Assembly: GCF_040869045.1 (NCBI RefSeq)
Contig: NC_090320.1
Coordinates: 148,636,941 to 148,700,940 of the forward strand
Reading direction: 5' to 3'
Length of the DNA: 64,000 nt
DNA from: Eurosta solidaginis
Lineage: Eukaryota > Arthropoda > Insecta > Diptera > Tephritidae
In this document: in pieces, positions 11,181 to 23,972 of the stretch
How positions within the stretch are numbered: position 1 is the first letter of the stretch
Layout: the number at the start of each line of letters is the position of its first letter
The notes under the pieces: model-generated
Database searches by the model: none
What the model was told of the DNA's origin: nothing
Seen by the model: the letters and a program-made list of their open reading frames with translations, nothing else
Position numbers and translations under genes: made by a program

Positions 11181-11628
11181 AAAAGCTTTTTGACCACCAC
11201 AATACCACAGATTAAGTATAGAATATCACAAAAATAATAAATTTTTTCGAAAAATCACACAGAATATCCGCAGTCATTGTTTACGAATTTAGAAACAATG
11301 AGAATGGCAAATACGAACGTGTATGGAATGTAATGTCAAAACGTATATGCACATGGTTGTATTTATATGCACGAAAATGATTTAAAATCGCATGAAATTG
11401 TTAAAATAAAGTTCAAAAATAAATGATAAAAACTTTAATATAAATAAAAAGATTCTTTTAATAACAACAAAAACGCGTTATAATATCTATTAAAATTTAA
11501 GCTAAATAATCTAAAGTTTTTTTTTGAAACTGAGTCGAGAACTGTGCGTATGAATGTGCGAATTTCACCGATCAGCTGTTAGTTGCGCTACTTGGTAAAA
11601 TTTACTATGATGTTAATTAATTCGTGCG
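11181..11628. other. Non-coding right end of unit 1
   Basis: This AT-rich interval lies between the reverse-transcriptase frame and the unit boundary. It ends GTTAATTAATTCGTGCG, which is joined directly to the gag-protease start of unit 2. I see no gene or terminal repeat in it. Confidence 0.4.
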
Positions 11629-13159
11629 AGAAAAAATTTTCTGGTGATGTGAGATCATCGACTGCAATTCGTGTCGCTGATCTTGGGTCAAGTGCTCCTG
11701 GGTGGTTAAAGCATTAGCGGGGCCGGTTGTGATGGATCGGTAGGCTGGTGGGGAGTCAGTTGGACTCCATCCAGCGTAATGACGATCCTCCGGCTGTTTA
11801 GAAAATCCATCCCCAAGATCATCCTTTCGGCTAGGTTTGGACGTGACGATACCAATAAGCTGGTTGTGTGCCCGCCCAGCGTTAATTTTACTCTAAATAC
11901 TTCTGAGCTTGATATGCAGGTTTTATTGGCCAGAAGGACCTGTCTGTGGTTCGGGTGGGAGCGTATTTGGTGGTGTTCCAGGTGTTGGCGTATCGAGGAG
12001 TCGGTGTAGGTCAGCGTGGCTCCTGTATCCACAAGCGCGCGCACAACCCTGCCCTCTATTGTGATGTTGACGTAGAGCCGATCACCGGAAGCTCCCCTCT
12101 GGTTGGCGTTGGTGCTTATAGCGCTATTGCCCCTTGTGAGGTTATGCATGGCAGTGTCTGGCACCGGCAATCTCTAGACAGGATCCCGTCTCGGCCACAT
12201 CTGGAACAAAAAGTGCGTGCCGGGTTCCGACAATGGGCACGCATATGGCCTTTTCGTTTACACCTCCAGCACGATTCCCATCTGTTGTATCCTTTGCCCA
12301 ACATGGCCAAGCTGTGCGTCTTCTGCATGGCCTGACTGTTCTCTTCTGCTTTCAGGAGTTCGTACTCGTCGGTCAATTCCATGAGTTCATCGATAGTCTG
12401 GAGCTCTCCTCTTTTGACGAAGAGGCGGTATTCCACTCTGGGTCTGTCATATAAGCGGCTTAAGTGGTCCTCCTTGGACATCGTCGGGTGCTAGCGAAAC
12501 CGCTTAGGGGCTCTGGAAGTGTCATGAGGATATTGTCGAGTGGAATTCGATAGCATCCTGCTATTTCTTCAACTCGTTCCAGGAAGTCGTGGAGAGTCAC
12601 GTCGCCGTCATAATGAATATTCCAACGGCGAACCGTGGGTATTACTTCTGCATCGCTCATCTCGCTTGGCTGATTTCGCACTATTTTGTGCTCTGTTGCC
12701 TTTGGTGCGCGGCCTTCTATAAGGATGGCAGGAGCGGTTTCCTCTGGTAATCTAACAGGCCTTTTCTCCTCGGCATCAATTTCTAGTTCTAGGTGTCTCA
12801 GCAAATTTTCGGGTGATGCTCGTGCTCTCTTGTTTCGAACGTAGGTACTCATTGCGGCGCGTAGATCAGCTACGGTCAGTTCTTCTACGAAGATGCGGTG
12901 CCGCTTGCATTCCTCGACCAGTTTCTTCTTCTTAAGAAGATAAATCCAGCTGAGCGAGTCGGTGGTTAGCGTGTTTTTTTTTTGTGTGTGTGACGATCTG
13001 TGGTGTGTTCGATATGCTCGCTTCTACAGTGTTGGTGTCTGTTGTTGCTTTTCCACTGTCGCCTGTGGAAGCGAGAATCTGCTCGGGCGGCATTTGTAAG
13101 GTGGGGTTTCGTCGAAGGCTGGGGTAGCACTCAGCCAATCCAGGGTCGAAAAAGGACAC
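11629..13159 (-). pseudogene. LTR retrotransposon gag-protease remnant (unit 2)
   Basis: This copy has the same arrangement as unit 1: gag start at 13159, gag core 12852-12460, zinc knuckles within 12481-12116 and protease from 12170 with LVDTGATLTYTD. The protease frame stops at 11706, whereas in unit 1 it stays open through the unit edge. A one-base deletion near 11713 relative to unit 1 explains this. The frameshifts near 12970 and between gag and knuckles are shared, so the gene was already dead before the duplication. Confidence 0.8.
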
Positions 13160-13273
13160 CTATTTCCTTTTGAAATGAACACACGTCAATTTGTTGTTGG
13201 TATTTTGGTAAAACAAACACACACCTTTGCAGTGAGGTAGACCTGGACAAGGAATGGAAGGTGGACTGTAACC

Positions 13274-13998
13274 GTAGGTTGGTGAGTCGGTGAAAAGATT
13301 TCCGGAGGTCGGTGGAATCGACGTACGTCACAAGTAGGCAGCTGGTGGATTGCAGCGGGCCGGTGGATACGGCTGGTGGAACCGAAACAACCGAAGGTTG
13401 GTGAAACCGATCACGTCGTTGGTTGACAATTTGGTGGATTCCGACGGATCGGTGAATACGGAGGGGATCGTTGGATCGATTTCCAAGCAAACGAAGTTTG
13501 GTGAAACCGGTACAAGTCCCTGGTTGACAAGTTGGTGGATTACGGCGGGTCGGTGAATATGGCTGGTGTATTCCGGTGAGTCGGTGGACACAGCAGGTGG
13601 ATCGCTGGATCGATTTCCAAGCAACCGCAGGTTGGTGAAACCGATACAAGTCCCTGGTTGACAAGTTGGTGGATAACGGCGGGTCGGTGAATACAGCGGG
13701 TGTATTCCGGTGAGTCGGTGGACACCGCAGGTGGATCATTGGATCGATTTCCAAGCAAACGAAGGTTGGTGAAACCGATACAAGTCCCTGGTTGACATGT
13801 TGTTGGATTACGGTGTGTCGGTGAATACGGCTGGTGTATTCCGGTGAGTCGGTGGACACGACAGGTGGATCGTTGGATCGATTTCCAAGCAACCGAAGAT
13901 TGTTGAAACCGATACAAGTCACTGGTTGACAAACTGGTGGACTATGGTGAGCCGGATGGTGGATCGATTTCCGAGCAACCAAAGGTTGGTGAAACCGA
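13274..13998. repeat. 134-bp minisatellite (unit 2)
   Basis: The monomer order and the internal 100-bp short monomer match unit 1 at an offset of 9384. The array continues directly into the single CACGTCACCAATTAATAAGG segment at 13999, without the extra duplication of unit 1. Confidence 0.9.
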
Positions 13999-14168
13999 TA
14001 CACGTCACCAATTAATAAGGTGGTGACTTCCGGTGAACCGGGAGTTAGTTACTGAACCCAATTTATTCGGTGGTATCTTCCCGTAAATGGCGAGATGACT
14101 CACCAGTGTCGGAGGGGAACTTTGAAGTGGAAATTAGATCTCTTCACTCACTACTCCCTGGACACACA

Positions 14169-16569
14169 AAAAAGAAGTGACCAAGGTCGCCCACTTCGCA
14201 CAGGATCGAAAGTATCAGACAAGGTAATGGCATCCACTCACACGCATGGGGTGCGGATCTTACCTTCTTGAAGGTGGAGCTTTCGATAATCATGAAATGC
14301 AGATTATTTGTTTTTAAGTCGAAGTGGAATTGAAAAGGTTGAGAATTAAATGCTATCTTAGCTACGCGATCAGTGCGCGAATGAAATGCTTGCCCATAAT
14401 TACTTGCATTTGTCAGTACCAGTTATTAGCTTGCAGCCAGCTGTTACAGTGGTGGCGTATGCAATAGGGACAGTGCATTGGTTACAGTTGGGTGCATGTA
14501 GAAAATACTTGTAATGCAGGTAAAACGGCATTACAGTCCCTCCCCTACCTCGGACAGCGTGTTAACGCCTTGGTGGACAAGAGTTTTGGTCTTATAACGT
14601 GCACTACCTTGGGCTGTGCCCCGGTATCATTTACCCGCGTACCAGAGATATTTATTTCTTCTTTTTTTTCAAAATGTTTACATCAATTAATATATAACTG
14701 CGTTCCTATGTTACTTTAAATTCAATTGCAACCTTTTTCTTATATACTAATTATATAAAAACGGGTTTTCGTTTTCTTTTCTTCTTTTTTTTCCTCTTTG
14801 ACAGAAATGGAATACCCGTTTATGTTTCTTAATGCTAATTATATATTAGTAATATATAATAACCAAACTTCAATCGTAATTTTTTTCCTTCTCTTTTTTT
14901 TTTTTTTTTGTTTCTTGTCCTCTTTGACAGAAATGGGAATACCGTTTAATTTTGCTTACCTTCTAATTAGGTACTAATAATATATGATTTGGAAAATATA
15001 ATAAATATATGCAGCGTGTTAGCAGTTCATTTTAAGAGAAAAAAAATATTTAATGTACATGATTAGACAACATTATATGTATGTACAAATTCAGGAATGA
15101 TTACATTTTTTTTGTAATGTAATAACCGTTCCATGTTCATCATTGTTTACTATAGTGTGGCAGCTTAAATAGAGCTTATGTTGCGAATAGAGTGGAAGGC
15201 AGTGGACTAGGTAGTCGAATGTCATATAATGAAGGAATTGATGTTCGGAGTTTTTTCAAAATTTGCCCGAAATCCTGAAATGTAGTTAGGTTTTGCTCCT
15301 TTTTTAGCAGGAGATTTTTATTTTAAAAACGTAATATATAAACCAATGTTCCTTTTATTACTCATTTTATCTATGGAGCTACACATGCACTTTATAAAAA
15401 CGTGCTTTTTATTTTTACGAACTTATTCCTCAATAAAAATAAATGAAACACGTATTAATGTAAGCATTAATCATGTTTCTCACTTCTTAAATATTATAAA
15501 TGTGTTAAAAGTAGCAGGACTAAAATAATATTGACAAATCTGATAAGTCAAACTAATTTTATATAATAAAAATGATTTCATAAATTGCATGCATTTTATG
15601 CATATGCATTATATTTAAAATTTTCTCTAACTATTCGTTTTGTGCTGACTAAATTTTGCTTATGCATAACCTTCTTTGGCTATATAATCTATTAATTCCA
15701 GGGGCCGTTTTCACCATCTTCGGTGAACGCTAACAAACACTTTATTGGAAAGAAATCGTTCAGTGATTCGTCAAATTAGGGTTACTTTAAAATAGCGGAC
15801 GTTAAAAGTTCCCCTGCCACATGAGGAAAAATGAAATACAACTATTTTTATAACTTGAAGATAGATAGAAAATTTATTTGGGATTGCACTGCGACCGTTG
15901 ATCTATTGTGCCCTCATCAGATTGCGTCGCGTTCCAGGAGGATCAGGAGGACCGTCTCTCCTGATCGATCACGAAATCGACATGAATACAAAATTATGTA
16001 TTTTATTTAGTTGAACGTCGATAGAAAATCGGTTTTTTTTTCTAAAATGCACGAAACTTCAAAAAGAACGTAAGTTTTTAATTATTTGTGTGTTGCTTTG
16101 ACGTTGGCGTCGCGTTGCTTATGGATTGAAGCAATTAAAGCACGTGTGTTCAAAGTCAGATGTAGACGCAACGCAAGTGCCTAAACGACACAAAAGTCAC
16201 CTTAAGCGTATTTGCTTTAGGTGTTATTTATCAATATTAATTAAAAATGTTAGATCTCCTAAAAAGTTGAACTTAGGCAAGATACACAAGAGGCGTAGCT
16301 TCGTAGACGCCTGCAAAATATGGCATGTAGCTAAGATCTCTCTACACCTCAAGATTGCTTATGCTGTGCCTAATGCGCGTCTATGAAGCTACGCCTCGTG
16401 TCCATCTTCTCTTAGATTATATTTCAAAGAAATTTTTTTTAGCTTTAAACTTTGTTCATAATATTCATGTACATGTCTACTACTATGGCAGTCGCTTGCA
16501 TACTACTATTTCATTATTTAAAAAAAATAAAGTTAGGCAAAATGCAACCTTATCACGTGCATTCTCAAA
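14169..16569. other. AT-rich non-coding interval (unit 2)
   Basis: This is the counterpart of 4953-7386, lacking about 35 bp after ACCAGAG (14646). No gene was recognised. Confidence 0.5.
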
Positions 16570-17505
16570 CACGGTTGCCACACCATGTTGTCATTTGGGA
16601 CCAACATTTATCGAAAAAAGGACCAGACCTCAAAAAAAAGGACCAAATTTTAGTTTTATTTTATTGGTATACAAACAATTCGTCAAGTTACTAGAGTATC
16701 GTATTTGTTGTAAAAAGCGAAAATTGTAGGATGTTTCAGGGGTTTCCTATATAAAATTTTAATAAAGGAGACACTTGGCTTTAGTTCAAACTGCACAAAC
16801 AAAAATAAAGTGTACCTTTAGGTATCACATTTTCAAATTTTTAGGATAAGACTATGTCTTTCACCAATCTAACGTTAGGAACCTAGTTTTACTTGATTGC
16901 AATGAAATAAAATGTATAGCGCAGTTAGGTTTTAGTAAGGAACGGTTAAAAAATTTGCGTTGTGGCAAACTCAATAAATCGTAAATGAAACTAAGCAATT
17001 GTGTTAATGCTATTTTTTATAGATGCTTTCATTTTCACTTACAGTTTAAACTTCACACCAGAGCCTAGATTCAGTCAGTGTGAGTTTTGAACTCAGACTA
17101 AAAATGAAGAGTCTTAAAAGTTTCAACTGTATAATAATTGAATTTCGATCGAAATATCTAAACACTAAAACAAGTCTTTTTCTGATAAGTGCGTTGTTTC
17201 AAAAAAATTAATGACATAGTCTTTGTCCGAACATTCAACACTTCATTTTTAATGTCTCGCCTAAATTATCTCCCAAGTGCATTTTATTGATAGAGCAATT
17301 TTCGTGGTAAGAATTCCATTGGAGTAAACTGAAAATTATATGTGGGTAATAGATTTGCGGCAATTTTGTTAGCAGTTTTGAGTTTTTGTTTCAGTGAAAA
17401 AGAAATAGAAGCACCAAAACCGTGCCGAAAAAGAACCAAAATTGAGAAAAAGGGACCAGCGGACCATATAGGGGTGGAAGGGAATGGACTGAAGTGGCAA
17501 CCGTG
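16570..17505. mobile_element. hAT-like non-autonomous element (unit 2)
   Basis: This copy is identical in structure to 7387-8322: CACGGTTGCCAC ends at 16570 and 17494-17505, with the same TTCTCAAA on both sides (16562-16569 and 17506-17513). The shared target duplication shows that it was copied with the unit and did not insert twice. Confidence 0.8.
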
Positions 17506-17918
17506 TTCTCAAATGAAAGCTTCCACATCAAATACATATACATCACGACATTACGAAATACATTAGATTAGATTAGATTTATTAATTTTCTTTCAAATCA
17601 AAATAATTTGTTACATGTTTACATATATAAAATTGCCACTTAAATGAATACATTGAAATTGAAAGAAAAGTAAGGCATTCTGTAAAGTTATCTAAAACTT
17701 TAGTTTTGAATGCCATCTCAAATAAATTAATAAATACATACAAATGTGTGTGGGGTGAAAATAGTTAATAAGTTGAAGTTTAAGTTACAAAATGTAAAAT
17801 GTATAACAATAGACAATAATACTATGTTCAAACAGAAAAATAAATTGAGGAAATTTCGATTTGAATTGAATGCTGTTCATACAACTCGATTTAGCTTACA
17901 CAATAGTAATTTGATAGC

Positions 17919-18149
17919 TGGTTGGCTCATCTCTACAGCAAGAACATATATTTGTTCAGACTGTCAAAATGTGCGTGTTGGTATTAGGCGAATGAAATGG
18001 AATGAAAACATAAAACTTTGAAATTTTTGTGTGTTGTAAGAAAATGTGTTCAATGTTTTGGTTTCATTTTGAGTTTGCCATCTTCTTTTGACAATCCCTA
18101 CTCCAGTGAAATGAAAGACATAAAATCAGCTGATGAGATGAGCCAACCA
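17919..18149. mobile_element. Small inverted-repeat element (unit 2)
   Basis: This is a copy of 8736-8966 with the same TGGTTGGCTCATCTC inverted ends, carried along by the block duplication. Confidence 0.5.
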
Positions 18150-18573
18150 TATAGTTCAGCCATGCGCAACTGACGTTGAAATCTACTCAATAAACACACT
18201 ATACAAGGTTGCATTTGCAGTTTGAAACAATTTATTACGCAATTTTTTTTAAATTGGCAATTTGTTATTACAATTTATTATATGATAAATTGCGTAATAA
18301 ATTGCCCAAATAGTATAAATTGCTAATTTCGTGTGTGTTTGAACCTAGTATAACAATGTTGAAATTAAATTACTAAGTGGCAGAATTCAGCAAAGTTTTG
18401 ATGTCGTCGTGTGACTGCTCTAATAAAAATGATGTGATATGTTTTACAAATTCACGCATATTTCTAATGACACGTATAGACGCATTTTGTTAGCAGTGTT
18501 GAATTTTTGTTTCAGTGAAAAAGAAATAGAAGCACCAAAACCGTGCCGAAAAAGATCCAAAATTGAGAAAGCG

Positions 18574-20484
18574 TATTGAAAGCTTTACAAGATACGATAG
18601 TAAAAAAGTTATTATAATTGGTAGTACGAGATGTGGGAACAACAACAAGTCCGAGTGAGTTTTGCCTCAAATTATAATTATCCGTGACTAGGCTGTGTAA
18701 ATACCCACAACGAATAAAGAATATTTTTAAAGTCTTGTAATAGTACATGTGTTTTACTGGAAGAATTTTCAGCTCTCTAAACAACTTCATGCTGTGGTGG
18801 AAACGGTTCACATTACATATTTTCCTTATGACACATTTTCGAATAGTAAAAGTTGCTGGATTTTTCTGTAAGACGCACCACCCCAGCAGCATATGCCATA
18901 TTGAAGCTTAGAGTGAACCAAAGCGTAATAAAGCGTCTTCAGCGTTGCGTTTGAACATATATTCCTTAGACTATAAAAATAGCGCACAGTAGATCGCATG
19001 TATGCCTTCAGACGAGAAATATGTGTTGACCAACTTAAGCATTGGTCCACAGAAACACCCAGATATTGGTAGGTATCAACTCTTTCAATTGGGAAACACT
19101 TATCGCTACAATTTGTTTCATGATTAAACGATGTACCAGAGCACGACATATTGCTAAGGGAGAAACGTCTGCAGTCAGTGGCGTGGAATATAATGGCAAT
19201 ATCAGGTGAGGTTCTTGGATGTAAATTGAAATACATCAGTTTAGTTTTATTGCTGACGATCAGTTTATGTTTAGCAAACCACACTATCAACAAATGAGCA
19301 TCGAAGTTGACGCCTGCTACCAAATCCAGATAGTTCGATGAACTATAGGCTATAGCAAGGTCGTCTGCAAAAGCGGTAACCTTGCCATAGAACGGCAAAG
19401 AAAATAAAGAATTCGAATAAACAAGGAACAGTATTTCACCTAGAACATACCCTTCGGGTAGTCCTCAGGTAGTTGTCACAGAATTGCTTAAACAATTGCC
19501 AACCTTTACTTTCTGCACTCTTCCTGATAAATATGATTTGAGCCAATTGTACATAAAGCCACGAAAGCCTATGCAATACAATTTATCTAACAGTATTTGG
19601 TGATCAACCATATCAAATACTTTCGTGATATCAATAAACAGGCCAGCACAGTTCTGCTTTTTGTCTAACTCGCCATAAATAACGAAACAAAAGCTCAGCA
19701 GGGCATCTTCTGTTGAGAGTCCAGATCTAACTCCGTATTGCATCGAGCTGAAAAAATGTTTGTTGTTAAGAAAAGAAAGAATTCTACTTTTAACAAGCTT
19801 TTCAAAAGTTTTTGAAATAGAAGAAAGTAAAGAGATTGGTCGGTAATTGGTTATATCTTTTTTGTTCCCCTTTTTATATAAAGGAATGACAACAGCACAT
19901 TTTAAATCAGTAGGAAAAGTTCCAGAGTACACGCTTTTGTTGAACAAATAAATTAAAATGTCAACCAAATTTAAAGCGGCTTTTTTCAAAACCTGATTTG
20001 AAACACCAGCAGAGCCACAAGATCTGGAGTTGTCCAACGATTTTACTACCTTCAGTAATTCAGTGCCAGTAAAAGGTTCAAAGAAAAAACTACTACCTAA
20101 ATTTGAAATATCTGAGTTATTCATTGAAAGTTCGTATGTATAAGTAGTTGTATAAGTTTGCCCGATTGCTGAAAAGTGACTATTAAAAAGGTTTGCTACA
20201 GTTGTGGGATCAGAAATATTTAGGCCACTATTACATAAAACAATTGATGAGTCAATTGATTTAGGACTCCGATTTAAAAGGCTGTTTATAACATTCCATT
20301 CCTTTTTTGGGTTTCCAAACGACGACCTGAATTCATTTCGATAGAAACTGTCGCGTTCCAATCGTACTTCTTTTCTTAACCTTCTACAAAGATCTCTATG
20401 TCGACTACGAAGTCTTGTATTCGAAGGATCTTTAGTGCTCTTTCTTCCAACATTGTCGCGTTGTGAGGCTAAGTATTTTTGCAT
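18574..20484 (-). pseudogene. Non-LTR retrotransposon reverse transcriptase (unit 2), less damaged
   Basis: The minus-strand frame 20484-19465 (339 codons) contains the motifs seen in unit 1 and also the missing palm motif A, GLFIDITKVFDMVDHQILL (about 19595-19650). It stops just before the region encoding the GVPQG-type motif. Motif C, TAFADDLAIAYSS, follows in 19398-18826. A frameshift near 18850 then separates the thumb. The motif A Lys (ITKVFD) replaces the Ala usual in this family. The gene is 5'-truncated and non-functional. Confidence 0.85.
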
Positions 20485-20972
20485 AAAAGCTTTTTGACCA
20501 CCACAATACCACAGATTAAGTATAGAATATCACAAAAATAATAAATTTTTTCGAAAAATCACACAGAATATCCGCAGTCATTGTTTACGAATTTAGAAAC
20601 AATGAGAATGGCAAATACGAACGTGTATGGAATGTAATGTCAAAACGTATATGCACATGGTTGTATTTATATGCACGAAAATGATTTAAAATCGCATGAA
20701 ATTGTTAAAATAAAGTTCAAAAATAAATGATAAAAACTTTAATATAAATAAAAAGATTCTTTTAATAACAACAAAAACGCGTTATAATATCTATATATAT
20801 ATATATATCAATTGGTAAGGATTATCTCACTTTAAAATTTAAGCTAAATAATCTAAAGTTTTTTTTTTTGAAACTGAGTCGAGAACTGTGCGTATGAATG
20901 TGCGAATTTCACCGATCAGCTGTTAGTTGCGCTACTTGGTAAAATTTACTATGATGTTCATTAATTCGTGCG

Positions 20973-22503
20973 AGAAAAAATTTTCTGGTGATGTGAGATC
21001 ATCGACTGCAATTCGTGTCGCCGATCTTGGGTCAAGTGCTCCTGGGTGGTTAAAGCATTGAGCGGGGCCGGTTGTGCTGGATCGGTAGGCTGGTGGGAGT
21101 CAGTTGGACTCCATCCAGCGTAATGACGATCCTCCGGCTGCTTAGAAAATCCATCCCAAAGATCATCCTTTCGGCTAGGTTTGGACGTGACGATACCAAT
21201 AAACTGGTTGTGTGCCCGCCCAGCGTTAATTTTACTCTAAATACTTCTGAGCTTGATATGCAGGTTTTATTGGCCAGCAGGACCTGTCTGGGGTTCGGGT
21301 GGGAGCGTATTTTGTGGTGTTCCAGGTGTTGGCGTATCGTGGAGTCGGTGTAGGTCAGCGTGGCTCCTGTATCCACAAGCGCGCGCACATTCCTGCCCTC
21401 TATTGTGATGTTGACGTAGAGCCGATCACCGGAACCTCCCCTCTGGTTGGCGTTGGTGCTCATAGCGCTATTGCCCCTTGTGAGGTTATGTATGGCAGTG
21501 TCTGGCACCAGCAATCTCTAGACAGGATCCCGTCTCGGCCACATCTGGAACAAAAAGTGCGTGCCGGGTTGCGACAATGGGTACGCATATGGCCTTTTCG
21601 TTTACACCTCCAGCACGATTCCCATCTGTTGTATCCTTTGCCCAACATGGCCAGGCTGTGCGTCTTTTGCATGGCCTGACTGTTCTCTTCTGCTTTCAGG
21701 AGTTCGTATTCGTCGGTCAATTCCATGAGTTCATCGATAGTCTGGAACTCTCCTCTTTTGACGAAGAGGCGGTATTCCATTCTGGGTCTGTCATATAAGC
21801 GGCTTAAGTGGTCCTCCTTGGACATCGTCGGGTGCTACCGAAACCGCTTAGGAGCTCTGGAAGTGTCATGAGGATGTTGTCGAGTGGAATTCGATAGCAT
21901 CCTGCTATTTCTTCAACTCGTTCCAGGAAGTCGTGGAGATTCCCGTCGCCGTCATAATGAATATTCCAACGGCGAACCGTGGTTATTACTTCTGCATAGC
22001 TCATCTCACTTGGCTGATTTCGCACTATTTTGTGCTCTGTTGCCTTTGGTGCGCGGCCTTCTATAAGGGTGGCAGGAGCGGTTTCCTCTGGTAATCTAAC
22101 GGGCCCTTTCTCCTCGGCATCAATTTCTAGTTCTAGGTGTCTCAGCAAATTTTCGGTTGATGCTCGTGATCTCTTGTTTCGAACGTAGGTACTCAGTGCG
22201 GCGCGTAGATCAGCTACGGTCAGTCCTTCTACGAAGATGCGGTGCCGCTTGTATTCCTCGACAAGTTTCTTCTTCTTAAGAAGATAAATCCAGCTGAGCG
22301 AGTCGGTGGTTAGCGTGTTTTTTTTTTGTGTGTGTGACGATCTGTGGTGTGTTCGATATGCTCGCTTCTACAGTGTTGGTGTCTGTTGTTGCTTTTCCAC
22401 TGTCGCCTGTGGAAGCGAGAATCTGCTCGGGCGGGATTTGTAAGGTGGGGTTTCGTCGAAGGCTGGGGTAGCACTCAGCCAATTCAGGGTCGAAAAAGGA
22501 CAC
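20973..22503 (-). pseudogene. LTR retrotransposon gag-protease remnant (unit 3)
   Basis: Gag starts at 22503, the core frame is 22148-21804, zinc knuckles lie in 21825-21460 and the protease (21514-21050) again has LVDTGATLTYTD. Private changes include the loss of the core gag ATG used in units 1 and 2 and several amino-acid replacements. The protease frame ends early at 21050. Confidence 0.8.
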
Positions 22504-22605
22504 CTATTTCCTTTTGAAATGAACACACGTCAATTTGTTGTTGATATTTTGGTAAAACAAACACAAACCTTTGCAGTGAGGTATACCTGGACGAGGAATG
22601 GACTG

Positions 22606-23300
22606 TAACCGAAGGTTGGTGAGTCGGTGGATAGATTTCCGGAGGTCGGTGGAATCGACGAACGTCACAAGTAGGCAGCTGGTGGATTGCAGTGGGCCGG
22701 TGGATACGGCTGGTGGAACCGAAGCAACCGAAGGTTGGTGAAACCGATCACGTCGTTGGTTGACAATTTGGTGGATTCCGACGGATCGGTGAATACGGAG
22801 GGGATCGTTGGATCGATTTCCATGCAACCGAAGGTTGGTGAAACCGGTACAAGTCCCTGGTTGACAAGTTGGTGGATTACGGCGGGTCGGTGAATATGGC
22901 TGGTGTATTCCGGTGAGTCGGTGGACACAGCAGGTGGATCGCTGGATCGATTTCCAAGCAACCGAAGGTTGGTGAAACCGATACAAGTCCCTGGTTGACA
23001 AGTTGGTGGATAACGGCGGTTCGGTGAATACAGCGGGTGTATTCCGGTGAGTCGGTGGACACCGCAGGTGGATCATTGAATCGATTTCCAAGCAAACGAA
23101 GGTTGGTGAAACCGATACAAGTCCCTGGTTGACATGTTGTTGGATTACGGTGGGTCGGTGAATACGGCTGGTGTATTCCGGTGAGTCGGTGGACACGGCA
23201 GGTGGATCGTTGGATCGATTTCCAAGCAACCAAAAGTTGGTGAAACCGATACAAGTCACTGGTTGACAAACTGGTGGACTATGGTGAGCCGGAGGTTGGT
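22606..23300. repeat. 134-bp minisatellite (unit 3)
   Basis: The marker GGTTGGTG occurs at 22733, 22833, 22967 and 23101, and as AGTTGGTG at 23235, giving steps of 100, 134, 134 and 134 bp. This is the same architecture as units 1 and 2. The right flank is shorter than in unit 2. Confidence 0.9.
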
Positions 23301-23654
23301 GAAACCGATACACGTCACCAATTAATAAGGTGGTGACTTCCGGTGAACCGGGAGTTAGTTACTGAACCCAATTTATTCGGTGGTATTTTCCCGTAGATGG
23401 GGAGATGAATCACCAGTGTCGGAGGGAAACTGTGAGGTGGAAATTAGATCTCCTCACTCACTACTCCCTGGACACACAAAAAGGAAGCGACCAAGGTCGC
23501 CCACTTCGCACAGGTTTGAAAGTACCAGACAAGGTAATGGCATGCACTCACACGCATGGGGTGCGGATCTTACCTTGCTGAAGGTGGAACTTTTGATAAT
23601 CATGAAATGCAGATTATTTGTACTTAAGTAGAAGTGGATATGAAAAGGTTGAGA

Positions 23655-23799
23655 TTGGCTCAAATAACAGAGTTTAAACAGAATTGCATTTTGAGTGGAG
23701 AAATTAACGAGATAAATAACATATGGCGCTGTGCTTAGGTTGAGCGTAATTTGACAGGTGCACTTTTCTCATTGGCATTTTTTATTAAACAAATACGCT
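23655..23799. other. Junction sequence between tandem block and 4-kb repeat
   Basis: This short AT-rich stretch matches nothing else in the window and has no gene. Confidence 0.3.
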
Positions 23800-23946
23800 A
23801 TTTTTATACTCAGTTGAGCAGAGCTCACAGAGTATATTAAGTTTGATTGGATAACGGTTGGTTGTACATATATAAAGGAATCGAGATAGATATAGACTTC
23901 CATATATCAAAATAATCAGGATCGAAAAAAAATTTGATTGAGCCAT

Positions 23947-23972
23947 GTCCGTCCGTCCGTCCGTCCGTCCGT
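23947..23972. repeat. (CCGT)n microsatellite
   Basis: About six TCCG units open the first 763-bp internal repeat. A shorter, interrupted tract occurs at 24710-24734, and the mirrored tract is in the right arm near 40916-40942. Confidence 0.85.

Larger units (their letters stand above)
2244..11628. repeat. Tandem block, unit 1 (about 9.4 kb)
   Basis: Unit 1 starts at AGAAAAAATTTTCTGG (2244) and is repeated at 11629 (offset 9385) and again at 20973 (offset 9344). The order is gag-protease, minisatellite, AT-rich sequence, hAT-like element, small inverted repeats, non-LTR reverse transcriptase. Differences from unit 2 are few. Unit 1 has about 166 bp of extra duplicated sequence near 4531-4952 and about 35 bp (around 5428-5463) that unit 2 lacks. 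It has lost about 122 bp of reverse transcriptase near 10384, and it lacks a TA-rich 45-bp stretch found in unit 2 near 20793. Confidence 0.95.
11629..20972. repeat. Tandem block, unit 2 (about 9.3 kb)
   Basis: This is a full second copy of the unit, very close to unit 1 by eye apart from a handful of indels. It keeps the reverse-transcriptase segment that unit 1 lost. It has an extra (TA)n-containing stretch at about 20793-20838. Confidence 0.95.
20973..23654. repeat. Tandem block, unit 3 (truncated)
   Basis: The third copy begins at the same AGAAAAAATTTTCTGG and matches units 1 and 2 through gag-protease, minisatellite and leader. It breaks off after AAAAGGTTGAGA at 23654. It carries more substitutions than units 1 and 2 show between themselves, so it is the older branch of the array. 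Confidence 0.95.
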
